In this document: positions 49,901 to 56,252 of the stretch, in pieces
Numbering within the stretch: position 1 is the stretch's first letter
How the letters are laid out: the number at the start of each line of letters is the position of its first letter
Source of the DNA: Bacteroidales bacterium
GTDB lineage: Bacteria; Bacteroidota; Bacteroidia; Bacteroidales; VadinHA17
Length of the DNA: 64,000 bases
Assembly: GCA_018056245.1 (NCBI GenBank)
Contig: JAGPFZ010000003.1
Location: 49,540 to 113,539 of the forward strand
Reading direction: 5' to 3'
The notes under the pieces: generated by a model
The model's input: only the letters and a program-made list of their open reading frames with translations
What the model was told of the DNA's origin: nothing
The model's database searches: none
Translations under genes and position numbers: made by a program

Positions 49901-52900
49901 AATGTACCTGTGCTTATTACTCAACCTTCAGTATTAACAGGAGTTATCTCTTCACAAACTAACGTCACATGTTACGGAGGTAATGAAGGTCAGGTCACGA
50001 TAGCCGCAGAAGGAGGAACTGCTCCATACCAGTACAGCCTTAATGGTGGCGGTTATCAGGTTTCTTCGACATTTATGGGACTTTCAGCAGGATCATATAT
50101 AGTAACTGTTAGAGATGCAAATCTCTGTACAGTTAATGTGCCGGTTACAATAACTGAACCTGCTCAACTAATAGCTACTGCCGGAAGCAATAGTCCTGTC
50201 TGTCAGACTAGTACAATAAATCTGACAGGTGGACCAGATGGTATGGCATCTTATGAATGGACAGGCCCGAACGGATTTACTTCATCATTGCAGAATCCTT
50301 CTATACCTGGTGCAATACCAACGATGGGCGGAGTTTATTATCTGACGGTTACGGATGCCAACGGATGCACTGCATTTGCCAGTACAAATGTTACTATTAC
50401 GCCTCTTAATACTATTGTTCTTACCTCCAGTTTAGGTACAGATAATCAGACTGTCTGTATCAGTACACCAATAACTAATATTACATATTCTACGACAGGG
50501 GCTACTGGGGCTACATTTACAGGACTTCCGACAGGAGTTACAGGTAGCTGGGCATCAGATGTAGTAAGTATCAGTGGTACACCTACTGCAAGTGGTACAT
50601 TTAATTATACTGTTACACTTACAGGTGGTTGTGGTAATATAACAAAGACAGGAGTAATAAAAGTAGATCCGCTCAATACTATAACGCTCACTTCGGCGCC
50701 AGGAACTGTTAATCAGACGGTATGTATCGGCACCCCGATAACTAATATTACATACAGTACGACAGGAGCTACGGGAGCAACATTCAGTAATTTACCTTCG
50801 GGGGTTAATGGTGTCTGGAACTCAGGAGTAGTAACGATCAGTGGTTCTCCTACTGCAAGTGGCACATATAATTATGCTGTAACACTTACAGGAGGGTGTG
50901 GTACGGCAACAGAAAATGGTACGATCACTGTTACACCGAATAACACAATAACACTTACTTCAGCAACAGGTACAGATAATCAGACAGTATGTATCAATAC
51001 TCCGATAACTAATATAACATATTCTACGACAGGGGCTACTGGGGCTACATTTATAGGACTTCCGGCAGGAGTTACAGGTAGCTGGGCATCGGATGTAGTA
51101 ACGATCAGTGGTACTCCTACTGCAAGTGGCACATATAATTATGCTGTTACACTTACAGGAGGGTGTGGTACGGCAACAGAAAATGGTACGATCACTGTTA
51201 CACCGAATAACACAATAACACTTACTTCAGCATCAGGAACTAATAATCAGACGGTATGTATCGGCACCCCGATAACTAATATTACATACAGTACGACAGG
51301 AGCTACAGGAGCAACATTCAGTAATTTACCTTCGGGGGTCAATGGTGTCTGGAACTCAGGAGTAGTAACGATCAGTGGTTCTCCTACGGCAAGTGGTACG
51401 TTTAATTATACTGTAACACTTACAGGAGGGTGTGGTACGGCAACAGAAAATGGTACGATCACTGTTACACCGAATAACACAATAACACTTACTTCAGCAT
51501 CAGGAACTAATAATCAGACGGTATGTATCGGCACTCCGATAACTAATATTACATACAGTACGACAGGAGCTACAGGAGCAACATTCAGTAATTTACCTTC
51601 GGGGGTTAATGGTGTCTGGAACTCAGGAGTAGTAACGATCAGTGGTTCTCCTACTGCAAGTGGCACATATAATTATACTGTAACACTTACAGGTGGTTGT
51701 GGTACGGCAACAGAAAATGGTACGATCACTGTTACACCAAACAACACAATAACACTTACTTCAGCATCAGGTACAGATAATCAGACAGTATGTATCAGTA
51801 CACCAATAACTAATATTACATATTCTACGACAGGGGCTACTGGGGCTACATTTGCAGGACTTCCGACAGGAGTTACAGGTAGCTGGGCATCGGATGTAGT
51901 AAGTATCAGTGGTACACCTACGGCAAGTGGCACGTTTAATTATACTGTAACACTTACAGGAGGATGTGGTAATATAACTGCCCCAGGAGTTATAAATGTA
52001 AATCCTGATAACACGGTAACACTCACCTCTGCTGCAGGTACAGATAATCAGACAGTATGTATCAGTACACCAATAACTAATATTACATATTCTACGACAG
52101 GGGCTACTGGGGCTACATTTGCAGGACTTCCGGCAGGAGTTACAGGTAGCTGGGCATCGGATGTACTAACCATCAGTGGTTCTCCGACTGCAAGTGGCAC
52201 GTTTAATTACACAGTTGAACTTATTGGCGGTTGTGGCTCAATATCTGCAACAGGCTCTATTACTGTAAACGCTCTTCCTGTTCTTATAGTGAACGACCCA
52301 TCATCTGTATGTTCGCCGTCTACAGTTGACATTACTGACCCGGCTGTCACAGCAGGTTCGGACCCCGGACTTTCTATTACTTACTGGACAGATTTAGCAG
52401 CTACTATTCCTTATCCGACGCCAACTACTGCAACTAATGGCACCTATTATATCAAAGGAACCGATGATATTACTGGTTGTTTTGATATTAAACCTGTTAA
52501 CGTAGTTGTTAATACATCTCCTTCAGGAACAGCCTCTGTGACAGATGTGACATGTCAGGGAGGCAGTGACGGTATAGTTGACTTGACTGTCAACACTGGC
52601 ACTCCGCCATTCTTATTCCTGTGGAGCAACGGAGCAACAAGTGAAGACCTGTCCGGTGTATCGGCAGGTACATACAATGTGATTATTACTGATGCAAATA
52701 ATTGTACAGGATTTGTTTCTGCTACAGTTGCAGATGGAATAAGTTCACCGCTCAATGTAACAGTTTCAGTTGTAAATGTTTTATGTTATGGCGACTTAAC
52801 AGGAGCTCTGGATATAACTGTAACCGGTGGCACCGCTCCATATTCATTCCTCTGGAGTAACAGCGAAGTATCCGAAGATATTTCAGGTGTACCTGCAGGT

Positions 52901-54151
52901 GAGTACACCGTTACTGTAACAGATGCAATAGGGTGTATAGCTGTTGCGACTGAAACAGTTTCACAACCTGACGCTCCGATAAATATTGAGATGGTTGTTT
53001 CCAATGTCAGATGTTTTGGAGAAACCAACGGAGCTGTTGATATAACTGTTACAAATGGCACAGCCCCATACACTTTTCTGTGGAACAATGGGGCAGTTAC
53101 AGAAGATATTACCGATCTTTCAGAAGGAAGCTATACTGTAACAGTGACCGATGCCAACGGTTGTACTGCAAACAAAACAGAAACCGTTAATGCACCTTTA
53201 GCACCTTTGTCTGCCAATGCAGTTGTGACAAATGTATTATGTTATGGTGAGTCAACAGGCGCAGTTGATATTACGGTATCGGGCGGCACTTCACCTTATA
53301 GTTATCTATGGAGTAATGGAGCAACTACTGAGGATTTGAACAATGTACCTGTTGGAAGCTATACTGTAATTATTACCGATACCAATGGATGCACTTTTAT
53401 ATCCGGAGGCAATATAACCGGACCTGAGTCGGGTATGACGGCATCTGTGTCTGTGTCAAATGTTCTTTGTAATGGTACAAATACCGGAGCAATTGACCTG
53501 ACGGTTTCAGGAGGCGCTTTTCCATATACATACCTTTGGAGTAACGGAGAGACTACCGAAGATATCTCATCTCTGCCTGCAGGCCAATATTCGGTTACAA
53601 TTACCGATTTAACCGGATGTAGTATTGTTCAGGATGCTTGGATAACCGAACCGGAGAAGATTTCGATTGTTCCAACAGTTGTCAATGCCTCCTGTCCGGA
53701 TACACGTGACGGTTCAATTACACTGGCTATTACAGGCGGTGTAGCTCCATATACTGTATTATGGTCTGATGGTATTACAGGTACCACAAGAAATGCAGGC
53801 GACAGTACATATACCGTAATTGTAACGGATGTCAATGCATGTGCTGAAGAGCTTGATATTGAAGTTTCCTTTACCGGAACCAACTGCCTCGAGATTCCGG
53901 AAGTAATTACTCCCAATGGTGACGGGAAGAACGACACATGGATAATACGTAATATAGAGATGTATCCGAATGCCGAAGTACTCGTATATAACAGATGGGG
54001 GAAACTGATATTCAAAAGCAAGAATCCTGCTGCTAATCCATGGGACGGGAGATATAAGGGAAAACTCGTTCCGGTTGATTCATACCATTATATCCTTTAC
54101 CTGAACGACGGATCAAATCCAAGAAAAGGCGTCATCACAGTTATTAGATAA
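37970..54151 (+). CDS. Giant T9SS-exported adhesin with SprB-type and 89-residue repeats
   Basis: A single 5393-residue frame. The N-terminus has a basic stretch then a hydrophobic segment at about residues 34-55, an unusually long signal region. About 80-2790 is a beta-rich array of related units (repeated forms such as NVTGNV, GTTIQNF, LNGTSLQKV, and FPLG blocks) likely forming a long beta-helical or stacked shaft. About 2797-3052 is Ig-like; about 3053-3480 are HYR/PKD-type domains (repeats of PPVI..DNCT and GNQSQC). Residues 3481-3752 are PKD-like, 3753-4064 four SprB repeats, 4147-4769 seven 89-residue repeats, 4849-5306 six SprB repeats, and 5307-5393 a type B T9SS sorting domain. The function is likely cell-surface adhesion or gliding. 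It is followed 30 bp later by its PorP/SprF-type partner. Confidence 0.93.
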   Translation: MKFRKHFRGMLNLYLGEKGFSYFIKRPGTRRKNFLILFFLLTISLMFFSENLLAIHLKFFPKKWDSYTLYSILDSKDKYSFSIYNGVNNELSPFPAPQDGDYQTRATGSWGASTTWQVRVSGEWANCAPGDYPGVAAGAGDVFINNGHSVTLNVSPANPVKNVIFQDGTTTATTLNLSGRTLNVTGNVILGSPASDAGDQTISLGNGTLNCASIFMPSTEDPTYDVVITATSGTINVTGNIRMEGTSDINNITFTGAATINVGGDFTGGGFTCSTGRINYNGTNQKAGGYTYYNLNISGGGTKSLAGAATVTGTLTLSSGLLRLGDYDLTLTNTTAIAGAPFSSTNMIETNGTGRFIRSANASNQSFNRTYPVGSNGFYNPLVITNLPNITAADRSISLRAVPEPAGSFPNYINKHWDISVSNITTGAATRLSFAYDAAEAVGNPADFQLYTNTSGTWNLATGASAKGVNPATSTGSATITGLWTTGAPGTFYSYQTGNWDQASTWTFDPSGTTGPGTMVPGIGDKVVILSGRTVFLSGNVTTQNLDVTINSGGILDLSVYSFTNGLTALRGAGTLKLSSASFPSPVTTNTFVTTDGGITEYTAAITMPVYQTVYYHLSIRAPGQVVQINNLTLNGNLLVRQGTYQINDATAQRLSLIINGDVVVDNGAAIRVGTGVTNTQTSPLEITGTTGGFINYYELHSHRIQIYGNFTNNGTVRFTNLSYPVYNSFPPIVNGSTTGFATVYFNGSSDKTLTCNGQTDFYNLVLDKGIDQTFKLVVYSTSYSNFRLFGANIAPSDATAPATNANPNLKKALWVRAGTLVLQGLVVIPSLTEGTTAGPPSSDFYIPGRSAVILDGAGVIVMSTADDYREVNGAYSVTAPDNASMGIDIGTGNSGISVSGKLQLNNGYLSTRESTGIIYWNYAPGQFILNGGTVDTKQFHSSPQANSLISYSQTGGTMILRGRFKRTTTTYTPEGLVNSSLDNSRASGGIDASAGSFDITNSGGANGFSMTGGTIKVYDVCGNTSPTFAYRIACSASDINVTGGIVEIIPTSGTVPAEDVDYFINTTAPFANLTINRASGTTKVQLNSNPVTVLKNLIVSSGELIANNLDVTIGGDFTIASGSTYTPGNNITTFNGTTIQNFNVYAAQTLYRLTINKPSGVELNFGGTSGITISVLNEFRLLLGTLNDNGNTINIARNVYNSGTIAGAGKIVLNGTQTQTIDGNGVFGNVELNNNNAAVAPVSLLANMTVNGTLKFSRDKLFNIGTYNLRLNGQSSIVNAGALRYIQCAGNNGDGGVTKVFSTSEPFTFHLGMANYTPATYTFNTDPSSYGSITVVPVNYAHPNVTTAGRSLTYYWKVTSAGFTLGSATVTHGYTYAEANVVTGGTVTENEYVAARFNNSTSSWTKGTAADVDETLNIIGEPGSGIFLENVSFIDGDYTAGDDNPVDPFGSPKVFYSRQSGLWTNVNTWSLTGHTVDNPPSFAPGANDIVIIGGNDSVYLATDPNVPNTGSVSCATLQIEAGSALDVGFNPSSVFSRVVSHPNGNGNFRLTTNYTSPSTYAFPSGDFSDYNVNRGTTELYTTNPGAGTTYYLPSNVSSYGNLILSPLGGSNVIFGNLSVTIYGDLITRGQNADSWFLPSWGTTYPGSIATVPKTITVKGNMDIQGGSLIWYQNGTIAQNFVVEGDVKVATLSALYIWSGATNQSMSIGGSLINNTDGLTHGLTTTSKVDFTNIPVTFFGSNPASVTNTAGNPTTVFSTVTVNKGNSQDVTLTIDIAGTLTTPANNWLTLQNGTLRYMRTDPSTDFTISTTTPFIIPATAGLYVNLPSNSGNRNILIGNAANNNGDLLLNGKLTIVNSNVYVGRTGGTDANNNDIEYSSSGASAIEISGGLLRVNGQIRRNPSNAAGVLTYNQSGGTVIINGRAFITTNAKFEVVNDGSEFTMTGGTLTIVRGNGVSTTPSSPFGDLYLRPQAGSVTGGTIVFDNGNTATQNYFLDATIPLYNITITGYSGRTSTLRLLANPLTVNGNMLINSNSILNSNNINITFNGNFTNSPGATGYVSGTNLSTFSATTGSSYAGAQTLTGVTNFYDLVVAPGVSFTLNNTITVNRNLSILTGTLVGGANTVNVKGDFINNGSYTDNNSDGSGVILNGTSLQKVSGTGSFARLTLNNSAGANVDSDITLSENLTITNGILNIKSNLLTLGVNSNIQGDPFSASKLIVTNGVSGNGGLRKFFNTGANPSFTFPLGVSGKYTPAVLSITSNSTVGYVKVNNINEQHPGVTDPDNALDYYWSLQSSGLTNLSGNIVFSYLQEDVIGSQENNYLAARLEVPGTKWTRTPEVNPAINSITFNYSGTNNLGGEYTAGIFTAFPSNMPEYTSNSNGNWSDKTIWTQTGGDPYPCPDGGPNGFIVTIDHEVALDANYCTAYRTTLNSKLKVVNPYYGHSLGTVTGNGTLYLENGTFPSGIFTDFLSCSNNSTIEYGGTGTYTIIADLYDNIPKIHFTGGGTRVLPDKNLTVCKQFLIDGPTVDNSVYDRKLTIKGSMERYNTGTFISGSGSNATVSFEGTSAQTIGGITGNFSGTNSFNNLEINNPAGLTINTGGDIEVAGNLLLTNGLINTSSTGTLKLKNTSTNCVIPSGGSSSSYISGPLTKTINQYEEFLFPIGTVKAGLQYVLGNRIKVSSTQSGPVDWTAEYFSPNTTSSDITTPLVAASSQEYWNLKTISGSQSLISLGWTPSSDITPLVAGGLSNIRVAHYDSGTGKWMEVPTIATGDNYYGTAASSVLQIFNGSDNFTLASVSSLKPRAQFTPSGPVCGTTGIPVSFISPDPIPFNYILEYTINGVLQAPVTITSADIPYTLSTAVPGVYALTSLKYNGGTENGTVDATPVTTYAEPTTAMAGPDQAVCGITTAILAGNTPVLGTGLWSIVSGNGGTIITPSSPTSQFIGLNGNVYTLRWTISNGFCNSMDDVIINFVISPDAPAAPSLQNFCPGATIADLVATPPPACTVDWYDAPAGGTKLAPGTPLINNTTYYAESNGTGGCVSNTRTPVLTNVIDDTKPVITCSSDILQNIDAGVCTAMVNIPDATISDNCAIDALTWEMTGVTTASSPLTGINQIGSYIFNKGLTVVTYTLKDASGNQSQCLFNVTVKDNIPPVITLPVPPVINADAGCQASIPLISATFSDNCTAQGNIITSQVPAAGTIVGKGVTTVTITATDEDGNTANENIDVTVVDVTPPVIIPPVNPTLDLDASCETLVPDFLSALVVTDNCTAPASIIKTQNPAAGTAINGTGTTNVNVYATDLEGNESSVTVVITSRDVTPPVMSCKDINLYLDNTGSAILTPAMVDNGSTDNCTPVLSYILSKTNFSCSDIGAPVSVTLTGTDGSGNLSNCNALITVLDSVQPVVNVKTFTLVLGPDGTGTLLPSDVDNGSFDNCGTISLSVYPNTFSCSDQGKKTVTLTAVDVYGNSASKDVEIIITSSLTINSISLTNCILAEPFALYDSDVSGGNGDYSYLWDGLEDEVHPFVQIIPEWPFLIFSNTSTAKNPFFNNLMPNGIYHIQLVVTDGNGCKDTSVMTIDKSSLIFNNITERHTTACEGEIKTYSVNYDPDATYNWAIENGTIITTPLNTNEVEVQWNMGITQGVLIAMITMPNILGNPCESSVVDTVTISAIPLPEFDNPATNVCSNNEVTYTLTNTYTSYAWTVTGGETTGGGTSGDNWVKVRWGTEATGKVSVTVQNASSCYNTTFVDVIIYNLQGTVVSKSDVSCNGLSDGSVTVEATTGTGLPPYQYSLDGGAYQPNGTFNNIAPGNHFVRIQDKLLCTFDVPFTITQPTVLLASISSQTNISCYGGSDGSVTISASGGSSPYEFNINGEPFQPSNVFSGLTVGEYTVIVRDANLCTRSVLVNITQPTALSGVVSLQTNVDCNGNSTGSVTVTGLGGTPSYEFSLDGGPYQVSGNFTGLAAGGYNVTVRDANLCTFNVPVLITQPSVLTGVISSQTNVTCYGGNEGQVTIAAEGGTAPYQYSLNGGGYQVSSTFMGLSAGSYIVTVRDANLCTVNVPVTITEPAQLIATAGSNSPVCQTSTINLTGGPDGMASYEWTGPNGFTSSLQNPSIPGAIPTMGGVYYLTVTDANGCTAFASTNVTITPLNTIVLTSSLGTDNQTVCISTPITNITYSTTGATGATFTGLPTGVTGSWASDVVSISGTPTASGTFNYTVTLTGGCGNITKTGVIKVDPLNTITLTSAPGTVNQTVCIGTPITNITYSTTGATGATFSNLPSGVNGVWNSGVVTISGSPTASGTYNYAVTLTGGCGTATENGTITVTPNNTITLTSATGTDNQTVCINTPITNITYSTTGATGATFIGLPAGVTGSWASDVVTISGTPTASGTYNYAVTLTGGCGTATENGTITVTPNNTITLTSASGTNNQTVCIGTPITNITYSTTGATGATFSNLPSGVNGVWNSGVVTISGSPTASGTFNYTVTLTGGCGTATENGTITVTPNNTITLTSASGTNNQTVCIGTPITNITYSTTGATGATFSNLPSGVNGVWNSGVVTISGSPTASGTYNYTVTLTGGCGTATENGTITVTPNNTITLTSASGTDNQTVCISTPITNITYSTTGATGATFAGLPTGVTGSWASDVVSISGTPTASGTFNYTVTLTGGCGNITAPGVINVNPDNTVTLTSAAGTDNQTVCISTPITNITYSTTGATGATFAGLPAGVTGSWASDVLTISGSPTASGTFNYTVELIGGCGSISATGSITVNALPVLIVNDPSSVCSPSTVDITDPAVTAGSDPGLSITYWTDLAATIPYPTPTTATNGTYYIKGTDDITGCFDIKPVNVVVNTSPSGTASVTDVTCQGGSDGIVDLTVNTGTPPFLFLWSNGATSEDLSGVSAGTYNVIITDANNCTGFVSATVADGISSPLNVTVSVVNVLCYGDLTGALDITVTGGTAPYSFLWSNSEVSEDISGVPAGEYTVTVTDAIGCIAVATETVSQPDAPINIEMVVSNVRCFGETNGAVDITVTNGTAPYTFLWNNGAVTEDITDLSEGSYTVTVTDANGCTANKTETVNAPLAPLSANAVVTNVLCYGESTGAVDITVSGGTSPYSYLWSNGATTEDLNNVPVGSYTVIITDTNGCTFISGGNITGPESGMTASVSVSNVLCNGTNTGAIDLTVSGGAFPYTYLWSNGETTEDISSLPAGQYSVTITDLTGCSIVQDAWITEPEKISIVPTVVNASCPDTRDGSITLAITGGVAPYTVLWSDGITGTTRNAGDSTYTVIVTDVNACAEELDIEVSFTGTNCLEIPEVITPNGDGKNDTWIIRNIEMYPNAEVLVYNRWGKLIFKSKNPAANPWDGRYKGKLVPVDSYHYILYLNDGSNPRKGVITVIR
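49226..50161 (+). repeat. Four SprB-type 78-residue repeats
   Basis: Residues 3753-4064, 936 bp, four units of 78 residues. Each has a cysteine near the start (SCNGLSDGSV, SCYGGSDGSV, DCNGNSTGSV, TCYGGNEGQV), then SPYEF-like text, then VRDANLCT and ITQP or ITEP. Typical of SprB adhesins. Confidence 0.85.
50408..52276 (+). repeat. Seven tandem 267-bp (89-residue) repeats
   Basis: 1869 bp, exactly seven units with no insertion or deletion. Each begins NT(I/V)xLTS and holds two cysteines, one in QTVCI and one in GGCG. Units are of two versions, by the block after GATF: type A (GLPTGVTGSWASDV) and type B (SNLPSGVNGVWNSGV), in the order A B A B B A A. Several units are nearly identical at the DNA level, especially units 4 and 5. 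Confidence 0.93.
52514..53887 (+). repeat. Six SprB-type repeats before the sorting domain
   Basis: Residues 4849-5306 in units of about 76 residues. Each holds VxCxGxxxG, then PYxxLWSNG, TEDI or similar, and YTVTVTDxxGC. The last unit diverges (ASCPDTRDGSITL) and runs to the sorting domain. Confidence 0.85.
53888..54148 (+). other. Type B T9SS C-terminal sorting domain of the adhesin
   Basis: Residues 5307-5393 begin LEIPEVITPNGDGKNDTWII and include YNRWGKLIF and VPVDSYHYILYL, ending KGVITVIR. These are hallmarks of the gliding-associated CHU_C/TIGR04131-type domain, which sends cargo through type IX secretion to the cell surface. Confidence 0.9.
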
Positions 54152-54181
54152 TTATAAATATTACTATCAGAATATTATGAT

Positions 54182-55192
54182 ATGAGACTCAGAAAATTAA
54201 TTATTCTTTCGGCACTGGCTGGGTTGACGGCCGCTTCTTTACAAGCCCAGCAAGTTCCAATGTACAGCCAGTATGTAATGAACGGTTTTTTGATAAATCC
54301 CTCACTGGCCGGACGTGACGGATATTCCACAGTTAATGTCACTGTCAGAGAGCAGTGGGTTGGACTTGGAAATTCCCCGGCTACGTATGCAGCAAGTTTT
54401 CAAACAAGGATTTTGAAGGATAGTTATATATCAAGGTCAACATCGGTAAGGCGAAAAGCTATGCGGCCAACCAAGGGAGGTAATGTAGGACTGGGTGGTT
54501 ATGTGTTCAACGACAGAAACGGAATAATAAGCAGAACAGGAATTTTAGGAGCGTATGCTTATCATCTTCAACTGGGTGAGACTGGAAGTTATCCCAATAT
54601 ACTATCGTTCGGCCTTGCTGCTACATTCTATCAATATGCAATAGACCTTAACGGAAACCTTATTCTCCATGATGTTGACGATGAATTTCTCAATAATTAC
54701 GACAGAGTCTTGTACATCCCTGATTTCAACTTTGGAACTACATACACAACAGAAAGGTATTATATTGGTTTTGCAATGAGTTCATTATCAAGAGGATCAA
54801 TTTTATTCGGCAACAGCAGTGACAATAAACGATCGGAACTCGGTCATTATTTTCTAACTGGAGGTGCAAAGATACGATTCTTAGGTGCACCTTTCTGGGA
54901 ATTGCAGCCATCCGTTCTGATTAAATCGTCGGATATGCTGTTTAAATCGTTACAGATGGACCTCACTGCCAGAATGTTTTACAAAAACGATTATTGGGCC
55001 GGATTGTCTTACAGAACCGGCGATGCAATTATTTTTTTGTTAGGGCTTAAATACGATAAATTTTATTTTGCTTATGCATTTGATTTTGCCCTTACTGAAG
55101 TAAGGAAACATACTTTGGGCTCTCACGAATTAACACTTGCGGTCAAGTTCGGTGAAAGTGCCAGAAGATACAGATGGCTAAATGCATATTAG
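54182..55192 (+). CDS. PorP/SprF-family outer-membrane protein
   Basis: A 336-residue outer-membrane protein with a signal peptide (1-22) followed by QQVPMYSQYVMNGFLINPSLAG, the family opening. Barrel strands follow, with LGLGGYVFNDRNGIIS-type text and a terminal LTLAVKFGE. SprF is required for surface display of SprB-type adhesins in gliding Bacteroidota; PorP is a T9SS factor. It is 30 bp after the giant adhesin and overlapped by the next gene by 11 bp, so they form one operon. I infer it is the specific partner for the adhesin's type B sorting domain. Confidence 0.92.
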   Translation: MRLRKLIILSALAGLTAASLQAQQVPMYSQYVMNGFLINPSLAGRDGYSTVNVTVREQWVGLGNSPATYAASFQTRILKDSYISRSTSVRRKAMRPTKGGNVGLGGYVFNDRNGIISRTGILGAYAYHLQLGETGSYPNILSFGLAATFYQYAIDLNGNLILHDVDDEFLNNYDRVLYIPDFNFGTTYTTERYYIGFAMSSLSRGSILFGNSSDNKRSELGHYFLTGGAKIRFLGAPFWELQPSVLIKSSDMLFKSLQMDLTARMFYKNDYWAGLSYRTGDAIIFLLGLKYDKFYFAYAFDFALTEVRKHTLGSHELTLAVKFGESARRYRWLNAY

Positions 55193-56252
55193 GAAACACT
55201 TTGATTTTACAAATGGGACAGGTATAAATACATGTCCCATATTTTTTATATCATTATTAGCTATAACATTATTTGGATTCATTCGTCCCTTGAGGCTTGA
55301 GGGAGATAAAATTCGGATTATGTTTTATAACACCGAAAATCTTTTTGACATCTATAACGATCCTGCAACTGATGATGATGAGTTTCTACCAGATGGCGTC
55401 AGAAGGTGGAATTCGGCACGATATATACAGAAATTGAACTCAATTTATAAAGTTATCGTTGCTGCAGGGGAAGGTGAACTGCCGGCTATTATCGGTTTGT
55501 GTGAGGTGGAGAACAAACGTGTTATAGAAGACCTTTTGCGATTGACTCCATTGAACTCAGACAATAATTACAGGATAATCCATGAAGATTCGAACGATCC
55601 CAGAGGAATTGACGTATGCCTGATTTATAGAGATGATATTATACAATTGCTTAAATACAGTTATTATTTCCCTCCTTACATCAGAGAATCAGGATTTAAA
55701 ATCCGTTCAGTTCTATATTCGGAATGGTTATGGAAGAGCGATACAGTTCATCTTTTTCTGAATCACTGGCCGTCGAGAAGGGGAGGAGTACTTGCTACTG
55801 AAAAATCCAGAATAGCTTTTGCCAAAATGCTTAAATATCTGGGCGACTCAATTTCTAATTTATCAAGTTCATGCTCAAAAATCATTTTTGCCGGTGATTT
55901 CAATTGCAATCCATCCGGCAATGAAATGAAAATATTAACTAATGGAGAGTCAAAAAGTTACATAAACCTTTCCGGTTATCTTGCTGAGAAAAAAGAGGGT
56001 ACTTACCGCTATAACGGAATCTGGGAAATGTTTGACCAGATAGTCGTTTCTAACTCTTTATTATCATGTAAAAAAGGAATATATACAAACAGGGAGAATA
56101 TAAAAATAATCAAACTGGGGCTTCTCCTATCGAAAGATAATAAATATCCAGGGAATAAGCCATTTTCGACATACAATGGTTATAGATATCAGGGCGGTTT
56201 TAGCGATCATCTGCCTGTAGTTCTTGATCTTTTTTCCGCTGAGAATCAATAG
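55182..56252 (+). CDS. Endonuclease/exonuclease/phosphatase-family protein
   Basis: A 356-residue protein. A hydrophobic segment at about residues 19-33 looks like a membrane anchor or signal. The EEP fold motifs are present: FYNTENLFD (Asn), LCEVENKRV (Glu), [18 protein letters not shown] (Asp-Asn), and [10 protein letters not shown] (Asp-His). Substrate could be nucleic acid or a phospho-ester on the cell surface. The start overlaps the SprF stop by 11 nt. The 3' end overlaps the converging tRNA nucleotidyltransferase gene by 53 bp. Third gene of the adhesin operon, which is not a standard companion for SprF. Confidence 0.85.
   Translation: MHIRKHFDFTNGTGINTCPIFFISLLAITLFGFIRPLRLEGDKIRIMFYNTENLFDIYNDPATDDDEFLPDGVRRWNSARYIQKLNSIYKVIVAAGEGELPAIIGLCEVENKRVIEDLLRLTPLNSDNNYRIIHEDSNDPRGIDVCLIYRDDIIQLLKYSYYFPPYIRESGFKIRSVLYSEWLWKSDTVHLFLNHWPSRRGGVLATEKSRIAFAKMLKYLGDSISNLSSSCSKIIFAGDFNCNPSGNEMKILTNGESKSYINLSGYLAEKKEGTYRYNGIWEMFDQIVVSNSLLSCKKGIYTNRENIKIIKLGLLLSKDNKYPGNKPFSTYNGYRYQGGFSDHLPVVLDLFSAENQ

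Noticed and set aside
50408-52276. CRISPR array
   Set aside because: The repeats are 267 bp, in frame, back to back without spacers, and encode protein. No CRISPR array was seen anywhere in the window.
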